A stretch of DNA of 64,000 bases from Agrocybe praecox. Lineage: Eukaryota > Basidiomycota > Agaricomycetes > Agaricales > Agrocybaceae. A program made the translations under genes and the position numbers. Location: assembly GCA_964017145.1 (NCBI GenBank), contig OZ024841.1:3906001-3970000 (forward strand), in the 5' to 3' direction. Positions 1 through 11,839 of the stretch are shown here, one piece after another. The notes beneath the pieces are model-generated. The model saw nothing but the letters and a program-made list of their open reading frames with translations, had not been told where the DNA came from and did not search any database. The first letter of the stretch is position 1; every line of letters begins with the position of its first letter.

Positions 1-88
1 AAATATTAGCTCGAGGAAGCATTGGGAAATCGTACATAAGATCACAAAAAGCCCACAGGTCTCGCTACAAGCCCACATAAAGCTCGAT

Positions 89-1312
89 ATGTCTTCCTTG
101 GACGACATTTTCCCTCTATCTTTGCAGAAATCATCCATCAGCGCCAACCTCAACTCTACTCTTTTGTTTCTATACTTATCAGGTAGAGGACCTTCTGGCA
201 ATTATAAAAGGCGATTACTGATGGAAAGACTACAGGGGGTTATTTTGGGTTTTACTTCTTTGCAATTCGAGTCTATAGTACGTCAGGTACACCAGAACTG
301 AGCATAAATCTGACCACTAGCTTTCACATAGCATCGAAATCCCACTCCAGAAGCTTTATTTCCTACACTCTCACCCTTCTTGTTGCTATCACAGCATCAC
401 AGGTGGTCGTGGATTGGTATTCAACAACCATATCCTTCGTCATTTCCTCGACTAATGTCAACGATATATTTCTCACGAGTAATGGCTTCGGGCCCCTCAT
501 CAATCCCGCGTTGAACATTCTACCAGCAGTGTTATTCGCAATAGGTCAAACTCTTGCAGACGCCTTGCTGGTAAATATAACTAATTCACTTCATAACGGG
601 CTTACTGCTAACATTTTCCGCTCTAGATTTGGCGCTGCTGGCATATTCTAGTACAACGTCGATATCTCCGAATAGCACTTGCCTGTCTATTCGTGGCTGA
701 AATAGGTGTGTTTACTCTGTTCCACATTGGAATATGGCTACTCAAATATCTTCCAGTCATAACAGCCACAGGCATTGTCACAAACGCGCTGATCAATACC
801 CTTCCAAGCTTTAATACAGACCAATTTGCACGGAAGAATAATATCATACAGGGAACCGTCAGCTGCGTCACAGCCGCGATGAGCGTCATAGCAACGCTAG
901 TGATTGGGTCCCACATTTATTTCTCGACAAAACTGCAAATACGTGCTCGGAGGCGATATGCGCATATCATAGATATCATAATCCAATCCTCCGCGTTATA
1001 TTCCCTTTCGAATATCTCTCAAGGTGCATTGGATTTGATGGACTCAGGAAATTTCTCCGGGACGTGGCAAAACACAGTCGAGAACGGACTGTCATATACG
1101 AATGGTATCTTGGTGATTATAACGGTATGATACTCTGCTGAGTGATCCTGTTTCTTCTATCATGTCTCATTTGACCTCAATATTGTGCCCAGGCATTTGC
1201 ACCCACACTCATGGTTGCTCGTCTATCACTACACAAAGACAAATATGTGGATAATTCAGTGACAGACCTAACTTCGAATATTGAGGAGGCAGTACTCAAG
1301 AACTACCCGTAA
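89..1312 (+). CDS. Seven-helix membrane protein of an agaricomycete-expanded family
   Basis: Hand-built model with exons 89-182, 236-286, 332-570, 627-1124 and 1193-1312; all junctions are GT-AG and the frame closes to 333 aa. The protein is a chain of hydrophobic segments: an N-terminal helix after the SANLNS sequence, SFISYTLTLLVAITA, the helix ending in GQTLADALLIWRCWH, the LRIALACLFVAEIGVF helix, and two more before a basic RARRRYAH loop. The DALLIWRCWH turn and the overall plan match the multi-helix proteins that mushrooms carry in many copies; their function is unknown. The start was chosen at the first ATG giving the conserved N-terminus. The stop codon lies at the left edge of the repeated array. 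A GPCR-like role is possible but unsupported. Confidence 0.75.
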
Positions 1313-4300
1313 AGCGAAGCAAAGAGAGAGGGGAAGAAGTGAACGGACCAAGAGAAACAGGCTAGAATTGGGAGGCGCGAGGACAAAAGAAAAGAAATCG
1401 TATCTGATATAACATAGCCATTGCGTCAATCCAAGATAGCATATTTTGAGCGTGTATTCGTCTATTTCCGGTTGCTCTTGGCAATCGTACATGGTATCAG
1501 CTCGTCAGTTGTACGAGAGGATGGAGAGGTTTGGAGAGGCAGAGAGTGAGCGAGAAAAGGACGGAAAAAACAATGGACTCGGAGCTCATACACAGTGGGA
1601 AAAGAACGGAGGGTTAGTGACTGATAGCACAGTAGAGGAATGTGATAAGAACGAGCGACGGGCAAGACACACTAGTACAAACACTCGTACACGCCGTAGG
1701 TCGCTAAGAATATTTCCTTCCATTCGATTTGAGTTCGGTTCGTTTCATGTTCGTCCTTGAATCTTTCCACTACCTTCTCCAGTGGCCCTACGGACGTGTA
1801 TCATTCAGTACTTCAGATGCCGAGGTGGTGCCGGGAGTTCGAGAGACAGAAGGCAAGATGGGAGGTACACGACGGTTACTGTAGGGTAAGAGAGAACAAC
1901 AGGGAGAGAATAGAATGCCAATGCATAATTGTGGCAAAGGACGCCAGTAAGCGGAAGTGGGCCCATGAGATAGAAACTTTAAACGAAGACCCAGGAGAGA
2001 TAGAGGCAATGACGGAGAATCGAGAAAGGGTTGCCATCCCTAGAATTTGTAACAGATCAGCGTGCAGAAAGCGAAGGACGAGACGTACCAAAAAGCCATA
2101 CGAACTCAGTGTGTACATCCCTCGCTATAAACATTGTGTCCTTTAATTCCATCCCGCTATTTTCAATCATGTACGCCCTTCCATTATTGATTTCTCGGGT
2201 GAAACCTCCGTATAGAAACTGGATGCGTAGAATTAGTAATTTCAAGGACGAAACTTGAAGAAAAGATTTGAGGGAGAGGAAGGAGAGACAAAATAATGAC
2301 GAACATACGCGATGCCATATCGGGTTAGGGCTCGGATCAAAACGTTCGGGACCGTACCTTAGCCCCTTCCCCGCTTTTCCATCTTCACACTTGCTGTCGT
2401 GTGCATGACTGGGCTCCTATCCGGTCATAGTCCCTTCTGCACTGCCCTCCCTCTCCCTTCCGTGATGCAGGGCCGTTCAATGCTGTCCGATTTCATCGTG
2501 TTGCATTCCTTCCCTTCCTATCCACTGCTTTCATAATCACCTAAATGTTTTAGCGGTGTCAATTATCTTTTCCTTCCTTCTCTCGCTGTATTCCTTTGAT
2601 CTTTGCAACATGGAGAGATTATCGAACGACATAAATCGTAAGATTACGTCCTTTCTGCGCCTCGCCTCGATTTTCTTGTTTACCCTTTGCTTTTGTGTTC
2701 ACCCCACTCGTCGTTCTCGCCCAATCTCTGGTGAACTGTCTCTTGAACGCGCTGTTGTCGCACTCATGATATCCTGCACACACCTCGATCAATGCCTTCC
2801 CATTTGCAGTATCCGTGGGCTCACGTTCACCAGAACACCCTCTTATTTTCTTCCACCCCTTGTCAACTTACTTGCGACTCGTCTTCCTTCTCTTCTTCGT
2901 CAATTTCTTTCCCATTCGCCTCGCCTTTTTATATCTCTTCTCTCGGTCGCGCCTCTTCACACTTCCCTCAGGTTCTTCTCGCTTTCCTCCAAGCCCTCGT
3001 CCTTGTACATCCGCATCCGCATCAATCATTTTGCTCCATCGTTATCTTTTCTTCCAGTTCCAGTTTACATATTGCTTTATCCGTACCCATTCACTAATGT
3101 ACAAGACACTTTTTTCACAATAGATACCTTTTGGTTTGGCTTATCAGCTCTTCGGCTCTCTCTCCAATCACGTCTCTCTCTTTCATGGTCCCCACGTTTC
3201 TCCGTCTTCATGATCACGCTAACGAATCAATTTTTACTCCTCTTTTCCGTCCTTCTCTGCGGCACCGCTCTCCCTGATCCTCATACATGCATATGCATAT
3301 GAACACTGAACGATGCACATCAAAGGGCAGGATGTATGTCGTTATATTGTCTCGTTCTTCATCTCTCATCTTTCTTTAGATCTGACTTTTCGTTCCCTGC
3401 TGTCTTTCGCCCGCCCCCACCCTATCCGGCTGGCCCACGCACCGTCATACAATCATTTGCGCCAAAGACTCGATGTCCTTCTGTTTCTCAAGGTGAACTT
3501 GTAACTTGGTTCGAATAAGGATATATATATACGTCGCAGGCGCCGATTGGCATTGGCAAGACGTTGGTTAGGTTATCGTGATCAGCAGAGTGAGTCGAGT
3601 TAGGGACAACGACGGAGAGGCATAGGTAGTTGGAACTTGGAAGTGGTGTGGAATTTCAGACAAGTGAAAAATAAGTTTATAAAGAAGCCAAATCAGACAA
3701 TTATTTAAATATTAGGTTATGAAAAAAAAGCAGAAAAAAAGGTAGCAAGTGTATTATACGCAAAGAGGAATCGTGTTGGAATGATGATGGTGACGATGAT
3801 GATGGCGGTTTGACCTAGGCCGACGACGGAAAGTAGGGAGTACTACGGGAAGAAAACAGAACATGAAAACCTTCCGCCCTGATTTATGGTAGATATCATG
3901 AGAACAAAGAAATGGAGCATATACGAGAGAGAGAAGAGAAAGAAAAAAGTCAAGTCCGAACTACAGTACAGACACGAGTAATTTTTCTTAGAGGAGAGGA
4001 AGGAAGGAAAAAAAGAAACAAAAACAGAGAACAGACAGCAAGGTCCACAAGAAAAAAAATCAAAGACATATTGAAAAAAGAAAAAGAAAGATAAAGAAAG
4101 ATAGAAAAAGAAAAGAAAAAGAAAAAGAGAAGCGAAGCGAAACATGAGAAAACACACAAAAAGGGAGAAATACAGACTGGAAAACAAAAATCCGGCCCCA
4201 GATATCAAAAAACACCGAGATCAAGCACGTCGCAGAAAGCAAATGAAAAAAAAGAAACCTCGACCGTCCACGACTGCGATCACCAGCTATCTACTGCACC

Positions 4301-4990
4301 AGATCACCTATCCCTCCTAGCTCCGACGATTTTATATTCATTTTTCTCCTTCCACCCCCATCCAGGACATCCTTCGTATATCGATCGAATCCCCGAGGCA
4401 ATATCGTTGAATACTCAAAGAATCCGTCAGTCCGAAGTTACAAAACGGAATTGACGTGGCAGCGCAGGCAAGTCTATGTATTTGTTATAAAAGTGGGGTA
4501 GTTATGGCGATTGTTGAGGGTGTGAGTGTGTATATGTGCGTGTTCGACGCTGCAGGAGTTTGTGAATGTGAACGTGAGTCTGAATATGCGTGAGCGTTTA
4601 TACGGGCATGGTTCGGGCATAGGCATAGGTGCTGGATGGGTGACGACGACAAAGATAAGGAGGTGATGGTGGAGGGTGATGAGGATTTAAAAACCTGGGT
4701 AAGAGATGGCTAATTATTGGCGATGCTGAGTTGCTTGTAACGATATATATTCCATTCGTTCGCTACCTAGGCACGAGCAGCCGAAAGGTCCGCACGGCTA
4801 TAAACAGAAAAAAAAACATCAGTTTGTATGTTCGATGACCCAGACATAAGGTAATAATATGAGAAAACGAAATTAAGAAAATGCCAGGTGTTGATGTACG
4901 AGCCCAGTATCGACACCAGCAAAAAATGCGGATCGAAAAGACTGAAGAAAAAAATCGAAGAGAAAAATCGAAGAAAAAAGAGAAAAGAAT
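1313..4990. repeat. Array repeat segment 1 (non-coding, low complexity)
   Basis: No gene seen. The segment resembles two others: 1330-2400 matches 12.73-13.8 kb and 26.0-27.0 kb, 2320-3500 matches 13.7-15.1 kb and parts of 26.9-28.4 kb, and 3520-4990 matches 15.33-16.8 kb. It is pyrimidine-rich on + from about 2400 to 3500 and strongly purine-rich from about 3660 to 4250. Long ORFs here are composition artefacts rich in Ser, Leu, Phe and Pro, and they are not conserved between copies. Confidence 0.7.
2320..2343 (+). repeat. Recurrent array motif, copy 1
   Basis: First of six occurrences of a motif close to TCGGGTTAGGGTTCGGATCA plus AAAC. It follows a purine-rich stretch and precedes a pyrimidine-rich tract. 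The GGTTCGGATC part loosely resembles a tRNA B box. Confidence 0.6.
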
Positions 4991-4999
4991 ACGTACTGC

Positions 5000-7900
5000 C
5001 TCAACATAAATACTTGAATCTCCATTCAACCAAACTATACGTATCGTTCGGCCTATCCAACCTCGTCAGCTCGACGCTGAACCGCACTTTAAGCTTCATC
5101 CCCAGCGTCCTGCGATGGATCGCCATATCCCGATCCGACCGCGCCAGAGACAGAGTCACTGGTGAAAGGGAACACCCCAGTCCAGGCGACATGACAGGGG
5201 TCATAGGGCCGACGCTGGAAGATGCTACAAGCCCAAGAGTCGAGGGCAGAGACTCGCTAACGACGATGGAATGTTCGTTATCGAATGCCAGTGTGTTCGA
5301 GGCCCCGTGAGATAACGCTGCGGCTGATGATGGGGGAGGAACACCCAACGCGACTTTGGACGATTGGTGAGAACGTGCTAGACACATAGGGAAGTCGTAA
5401 TCCGCACTTATCGACGCCGTTGGACTGCGCCTCAACACCCATACTCTCAACCACCTTCCTGACATGGGCCATAACCTCCAGTGGTGGCCTCGTAGTAATT
5501 GTCATTTGATCCACCGCACCGTAATGGATACCCAGTTGAGCGTACGGATGAGGTGGGAATAGAATGCTGTCGCTGCTGCTGTGGCTGGCTGTGCTTGCGA
5601 AGACGAAGACAAAGTGAACACATAGAATGCACTGAGCCTGTTCGACGACGTCGAGGTCTGTCGTTGACGTTCGCGGTGCCTGCTGCCCATAGTAACATTA
5701 TTCCTGCGCCTAGAAACCAGGGAGGATGCAACGGGTGTGGTAGCTATAGTGGGTACAGCAGCAGCCGTCGTCTTGCTGCGAACAGGTGTGGGAGGTGCAG
5801 GGCACGAAACGCTCGAAGTTGGAGTGGTAACTACCACCTGAACAGGAGGAGCAACGAACCTCTGCGCTCATGGACGTCGGACGTGCAGCTGCACCTGGTG
5901 GGAATGACATGGACGTGGGCATTGATGGGGGTTGTAAACTCGCGTTGACGTTCTTGGCTATAGCTGGTACGGGTACGGCGGGAGTGGTGCCCTCGGGATA
6001 CAGAGCTAACTGGCGTCTTCTGGTCCCGAGACCGACTCCTAATGGACCTGCTGAGAGGCTCAACCATACCGCTAAGGGTGCTCCTCCTCCCACTTGTACC
6101 TTTTTTCCTCCTCCTCCTCTTCTCCTTCCTCTTCTCTCCTGTCTCTGCCCTCTTCTCTCCGTCGTTCGCAGTAATCCATAGACGAATCACTCTGAGAAAC
6201 GCCCAATGCAGTACATGACGTAGCAATGATGCTCGGCCTTCCACTGCCCCCCTTCGCGCTGGCCCCAGCATCTTTGCCACCGAAAATCTTGCCCAACCCG
6301 ATCCTATCGATGCTCGATTTCCTCTTGTGGTCTGTTCCTTGGGCACTACCAACCAACGAAGTTCGAGCCTGCTCCAGCGGAAACGTCAGATACGGGCGTG
6401 GCAGGAACAGCCGAAGCCGTCGTAGCTGGGATCTGAACAGGAGGAACAGACACTGGTGCTGGTGCTGGTGCTGGTGCTGGTGCTTGGGATGATGCACTCG
6501 GAACAGCGGGCGCACGATAAGCTGTCGGCGGTCCTGGGACTGCTGCAGCCTGCTGCAGGAGGCAGACCAGGCACGGCCTTCTCATCCGTAGAACTCTGTT
6601 TGTGCTCCACTCCTTGCGCCTACCCCCACTCGGCTGTCTCTTTCCTCGTTCCTTCGGCTCCGATTTGTATTCGACCTGGATGGTATGTCTGAACGCTTCA
6701 TGGGCTTTCGTTCTCTTTGTGACTTTTATCTCCAGGGGATCGATCGGGTTGTGAGAGGGTATTGGAAGCCACGTTAGCATTGGCGGTGGAAGCAGCAGCC
6801 CAGACACCGAATGCGAATGGATCGTCTTCGCTCAGACCCAAAGCAGCAGGGCTGGCGAAGTTCTTCTGGCCAGCGCTTTCCTTGTTCTGCAGTGTAGCTG
6901 GCTGAGGTTGGTTACCAGCCGGCTAGGAAACGATGGAGGGTGGAGAAGTGAGGAAAGATACAGAGGGGTCGATAGGAACGCCAGTAACGGGTAACGAAGG
7001 CGAGTTCTCGTAGAGGTATTCAGATTGGGTCAAACGGTTGCGAATGGGCATGGATGCGGTGGTGCTGGTCTAACCAGCGATGGCGGTGGTAACAATCGGC
7101 GGGACAACATTGGACGACCCCGACCTCTCGCTCCTCGCCTCTTGACGATGGCTCTGTGCTCTAAAAGGTATCGGAGCCACGTTCGCATTGCCGCTGCCCC
7201 ATGATGCTACTCCATCGCGTGCTTCTCCAAATTGCGAGGCTCGATTTTCTTTTTGGCGGATGTACCAGACAGCCGAGATGAGTCGGGGAAAGAGTTTGGC
7301 TGCAACTTTTTCGCGCAGGTATTGGTGCGCGAGGATGTGGTCGAATAGCTTGCCTCCGGAGACCCATTCGAGAATTATGCCGATGTATTAGTCGGTTTAA
7401 ATAGCGTCGTATAGTGGGACTATTTGAGCATCTGCGAATGGAGCAGGAGGATTGGTTAGTAAAACAATTTGCAAAGAAACAACGCAAGTTGGTGCGTAAA
7501 TGGAAAAAATTGCACCAAGGGAACAAAGGCCGCAGCTCCAATACTGGCGCCAGAAAACAAGCAAATAGAGGTATAGGACAAAAGGAATTTTAAAAATTGT
7601 TCGCGGTTGATAGCGTTGAACGCGAGAGGATGGCCCATACAAGAAAGGAAAGGATAAAGTAAGAAACATACCTCCAAAACGCCGATATCCTTGCAGACCG
7701 TGCTTGAACTTCTCAAACTCGCCCTCTCCCAGAGTCTGCAGGAGCAGATACGGCCTAAACTTGGGAATCGTACAGCGTGGATGAATAGCCGCCTAAGTTA
7801 GGGCAGCTGGATGAACGTAACCGTACGGTATGGGTACCTGGACAAGTGCTACTGCGTTCGGGTTCCCGTTGGACTGGTTCGAGTTGGTGTGTGCGGTCGC

Positions 7901-8010
7901 TGGCTGGATCTGTTGGTGATCCCGCTGGCCCGAAGAGAGGCGCATTCCTGTTGGCATCTATAGGATGAGCTTGGAGGCGTTGGTGGGCTCTGTGTCGGGA
8001 GTATTGTCAT
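5000..8010 (-). pseudogene. Decayed CAMK/Kin4-like Ser/Thr kinase, copy 1
   Basis: Read on the minus strand from an ATG at 8010. A Pro/Ser-rich N-terminus is followed near 7790-7680 by a P-loop remnant (LLLQTLGEGEFEKF). Near 7400-7260 lies the hinge and early C-lobe (IGIILEWVSGGKLFDHIL, then LFPRLISAVWY). The catalytic HRD loop, DFG and APE segments are missing: the sequence jumps straight to the Ser/Thr/Pro-rich tail. At 5470-5000 a KA1-like end remains (VRFSVELTRLDR, NDTYSL). Stops and frame changes occur throughout. Kin4-like kinases normally act at the cell cortex or in checkpoints; this copy cannot be catalytic. It is divergent from NACHT gene A. Confidence 0.75.
6448..6484 (+). repeat. 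CTGGTG hexanucleotide microsatellite
   Basis: About five to six tandem CTGGTG units. On the minus strand they encode an Ala-Pro repeat within the low-complexity tail of the decayed kinase. Confidence 0.85.
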
Positions 8011-9044
8011 GGCGGTGTATGTGTGTCGTCCTCCTGCCTCGCCGCCACCACCAGCTCGTGAGTGGGAATGACTTGAAGAAGAATATTGGCCGCCAGTGCA
8101 AGCGAAGTGGACCGGTAAGAGTGATAAGATGAACTAGAGACGGACATCCAAGGCGCTCGAAAGTTCCATGTCTCTCAGCAACTCTCCCATCCTTTGTTCC
8201 CCGTTGTCACTTCACGATTCTCGTCCTTCCAGAAATAGCTTTCACGTCCTTCTCCATTCTCTTCGTTGCGTCATGCGTTTCGTGTACGTCCTCCGACGCT
8301 TTCGTATCTCTTCTGTGATGACTCGCCCGTTCAGAAACCTGACGCGTAGGATTCAAATCGAAAGAAAAGAGCCGAGGATAAAGAATGACAGAGACAAAGT
8401 TATGGTCGGATACGAACGTACATGATGCCATGTCGGGTTAGGGTTCGGATCAAAACCCGTGTCTTTCCGTCGGACCGTTCATTCATGTCTGTCCGTTCAT
8501 CATCTATTTGTCGTACATATGAATCTTATTCGTCGCTGTTTGGTAATTGTGATCCAATGCGACCCTGTGCGTGCCGTTTCTTCATGTTCTCTTTTCTTTC
8601 GTAAAGGTTCACCTCGCTCTAAATGTGCTCCGGTCTCTGCTCGATGGTATCTTGAGCCTTTGTCGTTCATCGGCTGCGTTACCGCCCTCATTCTCACCTT
8701 TTCCCCGTCGCTGGTTCAATAATTGGTCTCCTGAACGTGTAGGTGTCGCTCGTCTGTTCCTCTGTGTTGGCTCGCTTGTCTTCAATGATAGTCCTCTCTC
8801 CCCTTTAATCACTTCTTTCTTATTTGCGTCGCCCTCGCCCTCATTCTTGTATCTGTACGGCCGTATCCGCATCTAAATCAATATTTTCCCTCCCTGTACC
8901 GTCTCTTTCTCTTGTTACTTTTTATCAAGACGTTACATAGAATCTGCGGCTGGCAGTCCAGCACCTTCGTGTGTTATTTGTGGTTTCCTTTCATATCTAT
9001 TTTTCTATCCTTGCTCTGTCGCTTCCGTTTGTGCTCTGTCTGTG
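8011..9044. other. Intergenic, between kinase remnant and NACHT A
   Basis: No gene seen. It resembles about 19.0-20.05 kb. It is pyrimidine-rich on + from about 8460 and carries one copy of the recurrent motif at 8432-8456. Confidence 0.6.
8432..8456 (+). repeat. Recurrent array motif, copy 2
   Basis: Exact match to TCGGGTTAGGGTTCGGATCA followed by AAAAC. The preceding 100 bp (GCGTAGGATTCAAATC... then a purine-rich stretch) is also conserved at 19.34 kb. Confidence 0.65.
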
Positions 9045-9260
9045 GATTCAACCAAAGACATTATTTTTAGCGTCCTAAATTTGACACGACTAATTATAAG
9101 TTCAACGCGCTTTTGGACAGATTTAACAGTGGAAACTGCGCACGTGTATTCGGCAATGTGATTCACCGTGAGGCAGTGAAGGACAATGATTGCCCTTGAC
9201 CGGTCTTGACCTGCTACTTGACCCTGTTCTTTATCCTCCCTCGCAAGTCGTTTCTCAGAC
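9045..9260 (+). promoter_or_regulatory. Conserved upstream block of NACHT A
   Basis: The block from 9045 to the ATG is nearly identical to 21732-21939 before NACHT B, including CCAAAGACATTATTTTTAGC, CACGACTAATTATAAGTT and GTGAGGCAGTGAAGGACAA. Such conservation amid diverged flanks suggests promoter and 5'UTR. I saw no equivalent before gene C. Confidence 0.6.
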
Positions 9261-11839
9261 ATGTCTGAAATACCACCATCTGCCACACCTTTCTTTGCCT
9301 CTTCGAACGTCATCATCACTGGAGGATCGTTGACGATGGATAACAGTTCGACCCATATCCACACTGGGGAGAAGAGTAAGTATGCCCCGCCATATAGCGC
9401 ACACATCTTCTATATGCAATATTATTTTTCAGGTGGATACGATCGTTTAGTTGCAGCTGTCGCACCCAATGCCCTGCACGACTCAGGTCACATTGTCGAT
9501 CCTCCGAAATGTCACCCAGGCACGAGGGTTGCGATCATCCAAACACTCGTAGACTGGGTAGCAGGATCGGATGTACAAAACCGCGATAAATTCATCACAT
9601 GGGTAACCGGAGGCGCAGGGGCTGGCAAATCCGCTATCGGAAGAAGCATTTGCGAACGCTGCGCCGAGGAGGGAACATTGCTCGCCAGTTTTTTCTTTGG
9701 CGCGAACGATTCAACGCGGAATAACTCCAAATCCCTCGCACCAACAATCTCGTATCAGATCTGTGCTTTAAGCCCGCATATACGCAGGCTCGTGTCCGAT
9801 TTCATCGACTTCGACCCGCTCATTTTTACGCGGTCTTTGCTGACCCAATTTAAATCGCTCGTCATGGACCCGCTATTGGCAAACTATGCCAATTCCCCAC
9901 AAGGCGCACCCAAGCTAATTGTTGTGGATGGTCTAGACGAGTGCGTAGACCCGCCGAGCCAACGGGATATATTGGATGTTTTACATTATGTCGTCACCAC
10001 TTCCCCAATACCGGTTCGCATTCTTGTCTTGAGCCGTCCGGAGACCAATATATCCACCACATTTAATTCGCTAAAGTTGAATTCAACATTATTCAAAGTA
10101 TTCTTGGGAGATGACTATAGTTCGCGTGATGATATTCGGCACTATCTCTGCGATAAATTTGCCGAGCTTCGCGAAGGACACATATTCAGGGCTTCCATAA
10201 CTTCCTCTTGGCCGACTGAGGACCGGATCAGAAATCTCGTTGACAAATCTTCCGGCCAGTTTGTGTATGCAAAGATAGTCATTGGATATCTCAATTCTCC
10301 CCGTCATCGGCCTCATCAGCGTCTGGATGCTGTGCTTGGCCTCCGCCCTCCTTTCAAAGGCCTTCCTTTCTCCGAACTTGATGCTCTGTACACCCACCTA
10401 CTGAAGAGCACAGAAGAACCATTACTCTCTGCAGATATAATGGCATTCCTTGCCTTATATGATGAGATCACTCCCTCTGTCATTGATGTATATCTCAATC
10501 TCGAGGATGGGGCAGCAGAGGTTGTGTTGTCTGATCTCACGGCCATTGTACAGATGGATAATCAAATAGCAGTTCTGCTTCACAAATCCTTTGGAGACTT
10601 TCTATTTGATGCACACAGGTCAAAAGACCTTGCAAAAAATAGAGCAGAGACACATGCAGGGCATCTTGTCCAATTAATTGATATTTTCTCAGGTCAGAAC
10701 CTTCATCATCTCAGAAAAGTGTACTGTCATTCTCACTATATTATACTGCTAGAGGGATACAATGACTCACGATGCCCATCTGATCCAGAAGGCAGAACTA
10801 TACTCATGCCTTTTTATTTGAAAATCCCAAGATATGAATGGTTTGAATGCAGCTATTCAGAATTTTTTATTGCCATGAGCAATTTCCCAATGGAGTTTTA
10901 CTGCAAAAGTCTTTTTCATCAGCAGCATTGGGAAAGAGTGGAAAATGATTTTCTTCGCAGCCTATTTAGAATCATGTTTGATCTTGTAAGGACTTCTACA
11001 TTTTGATTTGTCTAAATCTTTACATGCCTTTCTTTCTTTAGAAGGCAGATGAACATCTTGCAGCAGGCATCTATCACAACCATGCTCTGACATTTTTCAA
11101 CTTGGCCCTCTTTGAACTTCATAACCAATACAGCAATGATTGGGAGGTGCATTACATCTTTGCTGTGTGCCACCTTGAGATACGTCGGTATGTGCATGAT
11201 TTTTCACCAAAAGGTCTAGGAAGTGCATTTTATAACATTGGATTCCATCCCACATTCTCGATCTCTCTCGGTGATGATGAGAAATCACTCATAATATCCA
11301 AGGCGGCAGTATATCGTCTTACCTTTTTGGTTGATACTTCACTCACAAACCAAGAGGCTGAATTACACCTTCAATTACATTGGGTTGATAGGAAAAAACG
11401 ACAGACACGTCCCTGGAAGTGGCATAGGCGAACATCATCACACAACCTGACAAACAAACTTTGTTTTTTTCTTCCAAATGACTGGGGAAATCCTCCTCTA
11501 CGTTTATTTCCATACACAGAGATCCTTTATACAATTAACCCAAGAATCTTCCCGCTGCAATCCATCCAGGAACCGACAAAATTAATGCTCAAACGAGGTA
11601 AACCAGACCAACAGTTGTGGGAGAAATACATGATGTTCCTGGAGGTTCTTCCTCAGATACTTCCACTGGCGGCCAAGTTTCCTGTACTTGTTGATCTTTG
11701 CAGAACTAAATGTTTTGCAAAGATGTCAATGTTCTTCCCCCAACTCAGCTGTCAGGCCCGTCGAGCAATGAATGCTTACCTTGATCGAGTCGGGGCTGGG
11801 TTGGACGATGATATCCATGCTGCATGCCAAGCTGACTAA
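9261..11839 (+). CDS. NACHT-domain NTPase (NLR-like), gene A
   Basis: Exons 9261-9375, 9433-10985 and 11042-11839 close to 821 aa. Both introns are GT-AG; the first is 57 bp, so it also reads through in frame. Residues 16-36 carry a Gly-rich beta-type motif (VIITGGSLT). The NACHT domain follows, with Walker A GGAGAGKS at 98-105, Walker B LIVVDGLDEC near 200-209, and a sensor-like RILVLSRPE. A helical region follows, then an unrecognised C-terminal domain of about 266 residues with RPWKWHRRTS. There are no WD40, ankyrin or TPR repeats. Fungal NACHT proteins are signal-transducing NTPases linked to non-self recognition and cell death; the role here is inferred. Gene B is the closest relative. 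Confidence 0.9.

Noticed and set aside
2320..2343. Interstitial telomere repeat (TTAGGG)
   Set aside because: Only one TTAGGG occurs per motif copy, not a tandem run.
2556..3302. 248-codon open frame on +
   Set aside because: Composition is dominated by Ser, Leu, Phe and Pro from a pyrimidine-rich tract. The repeat copies do not keep the frame and no domain is visible.
5710..6515. Several overlapping open frames of 120-170 codons
   Set aside because: They are shadows and fragments of the low-complexity tail of the decayed kinase rather than separate genes.
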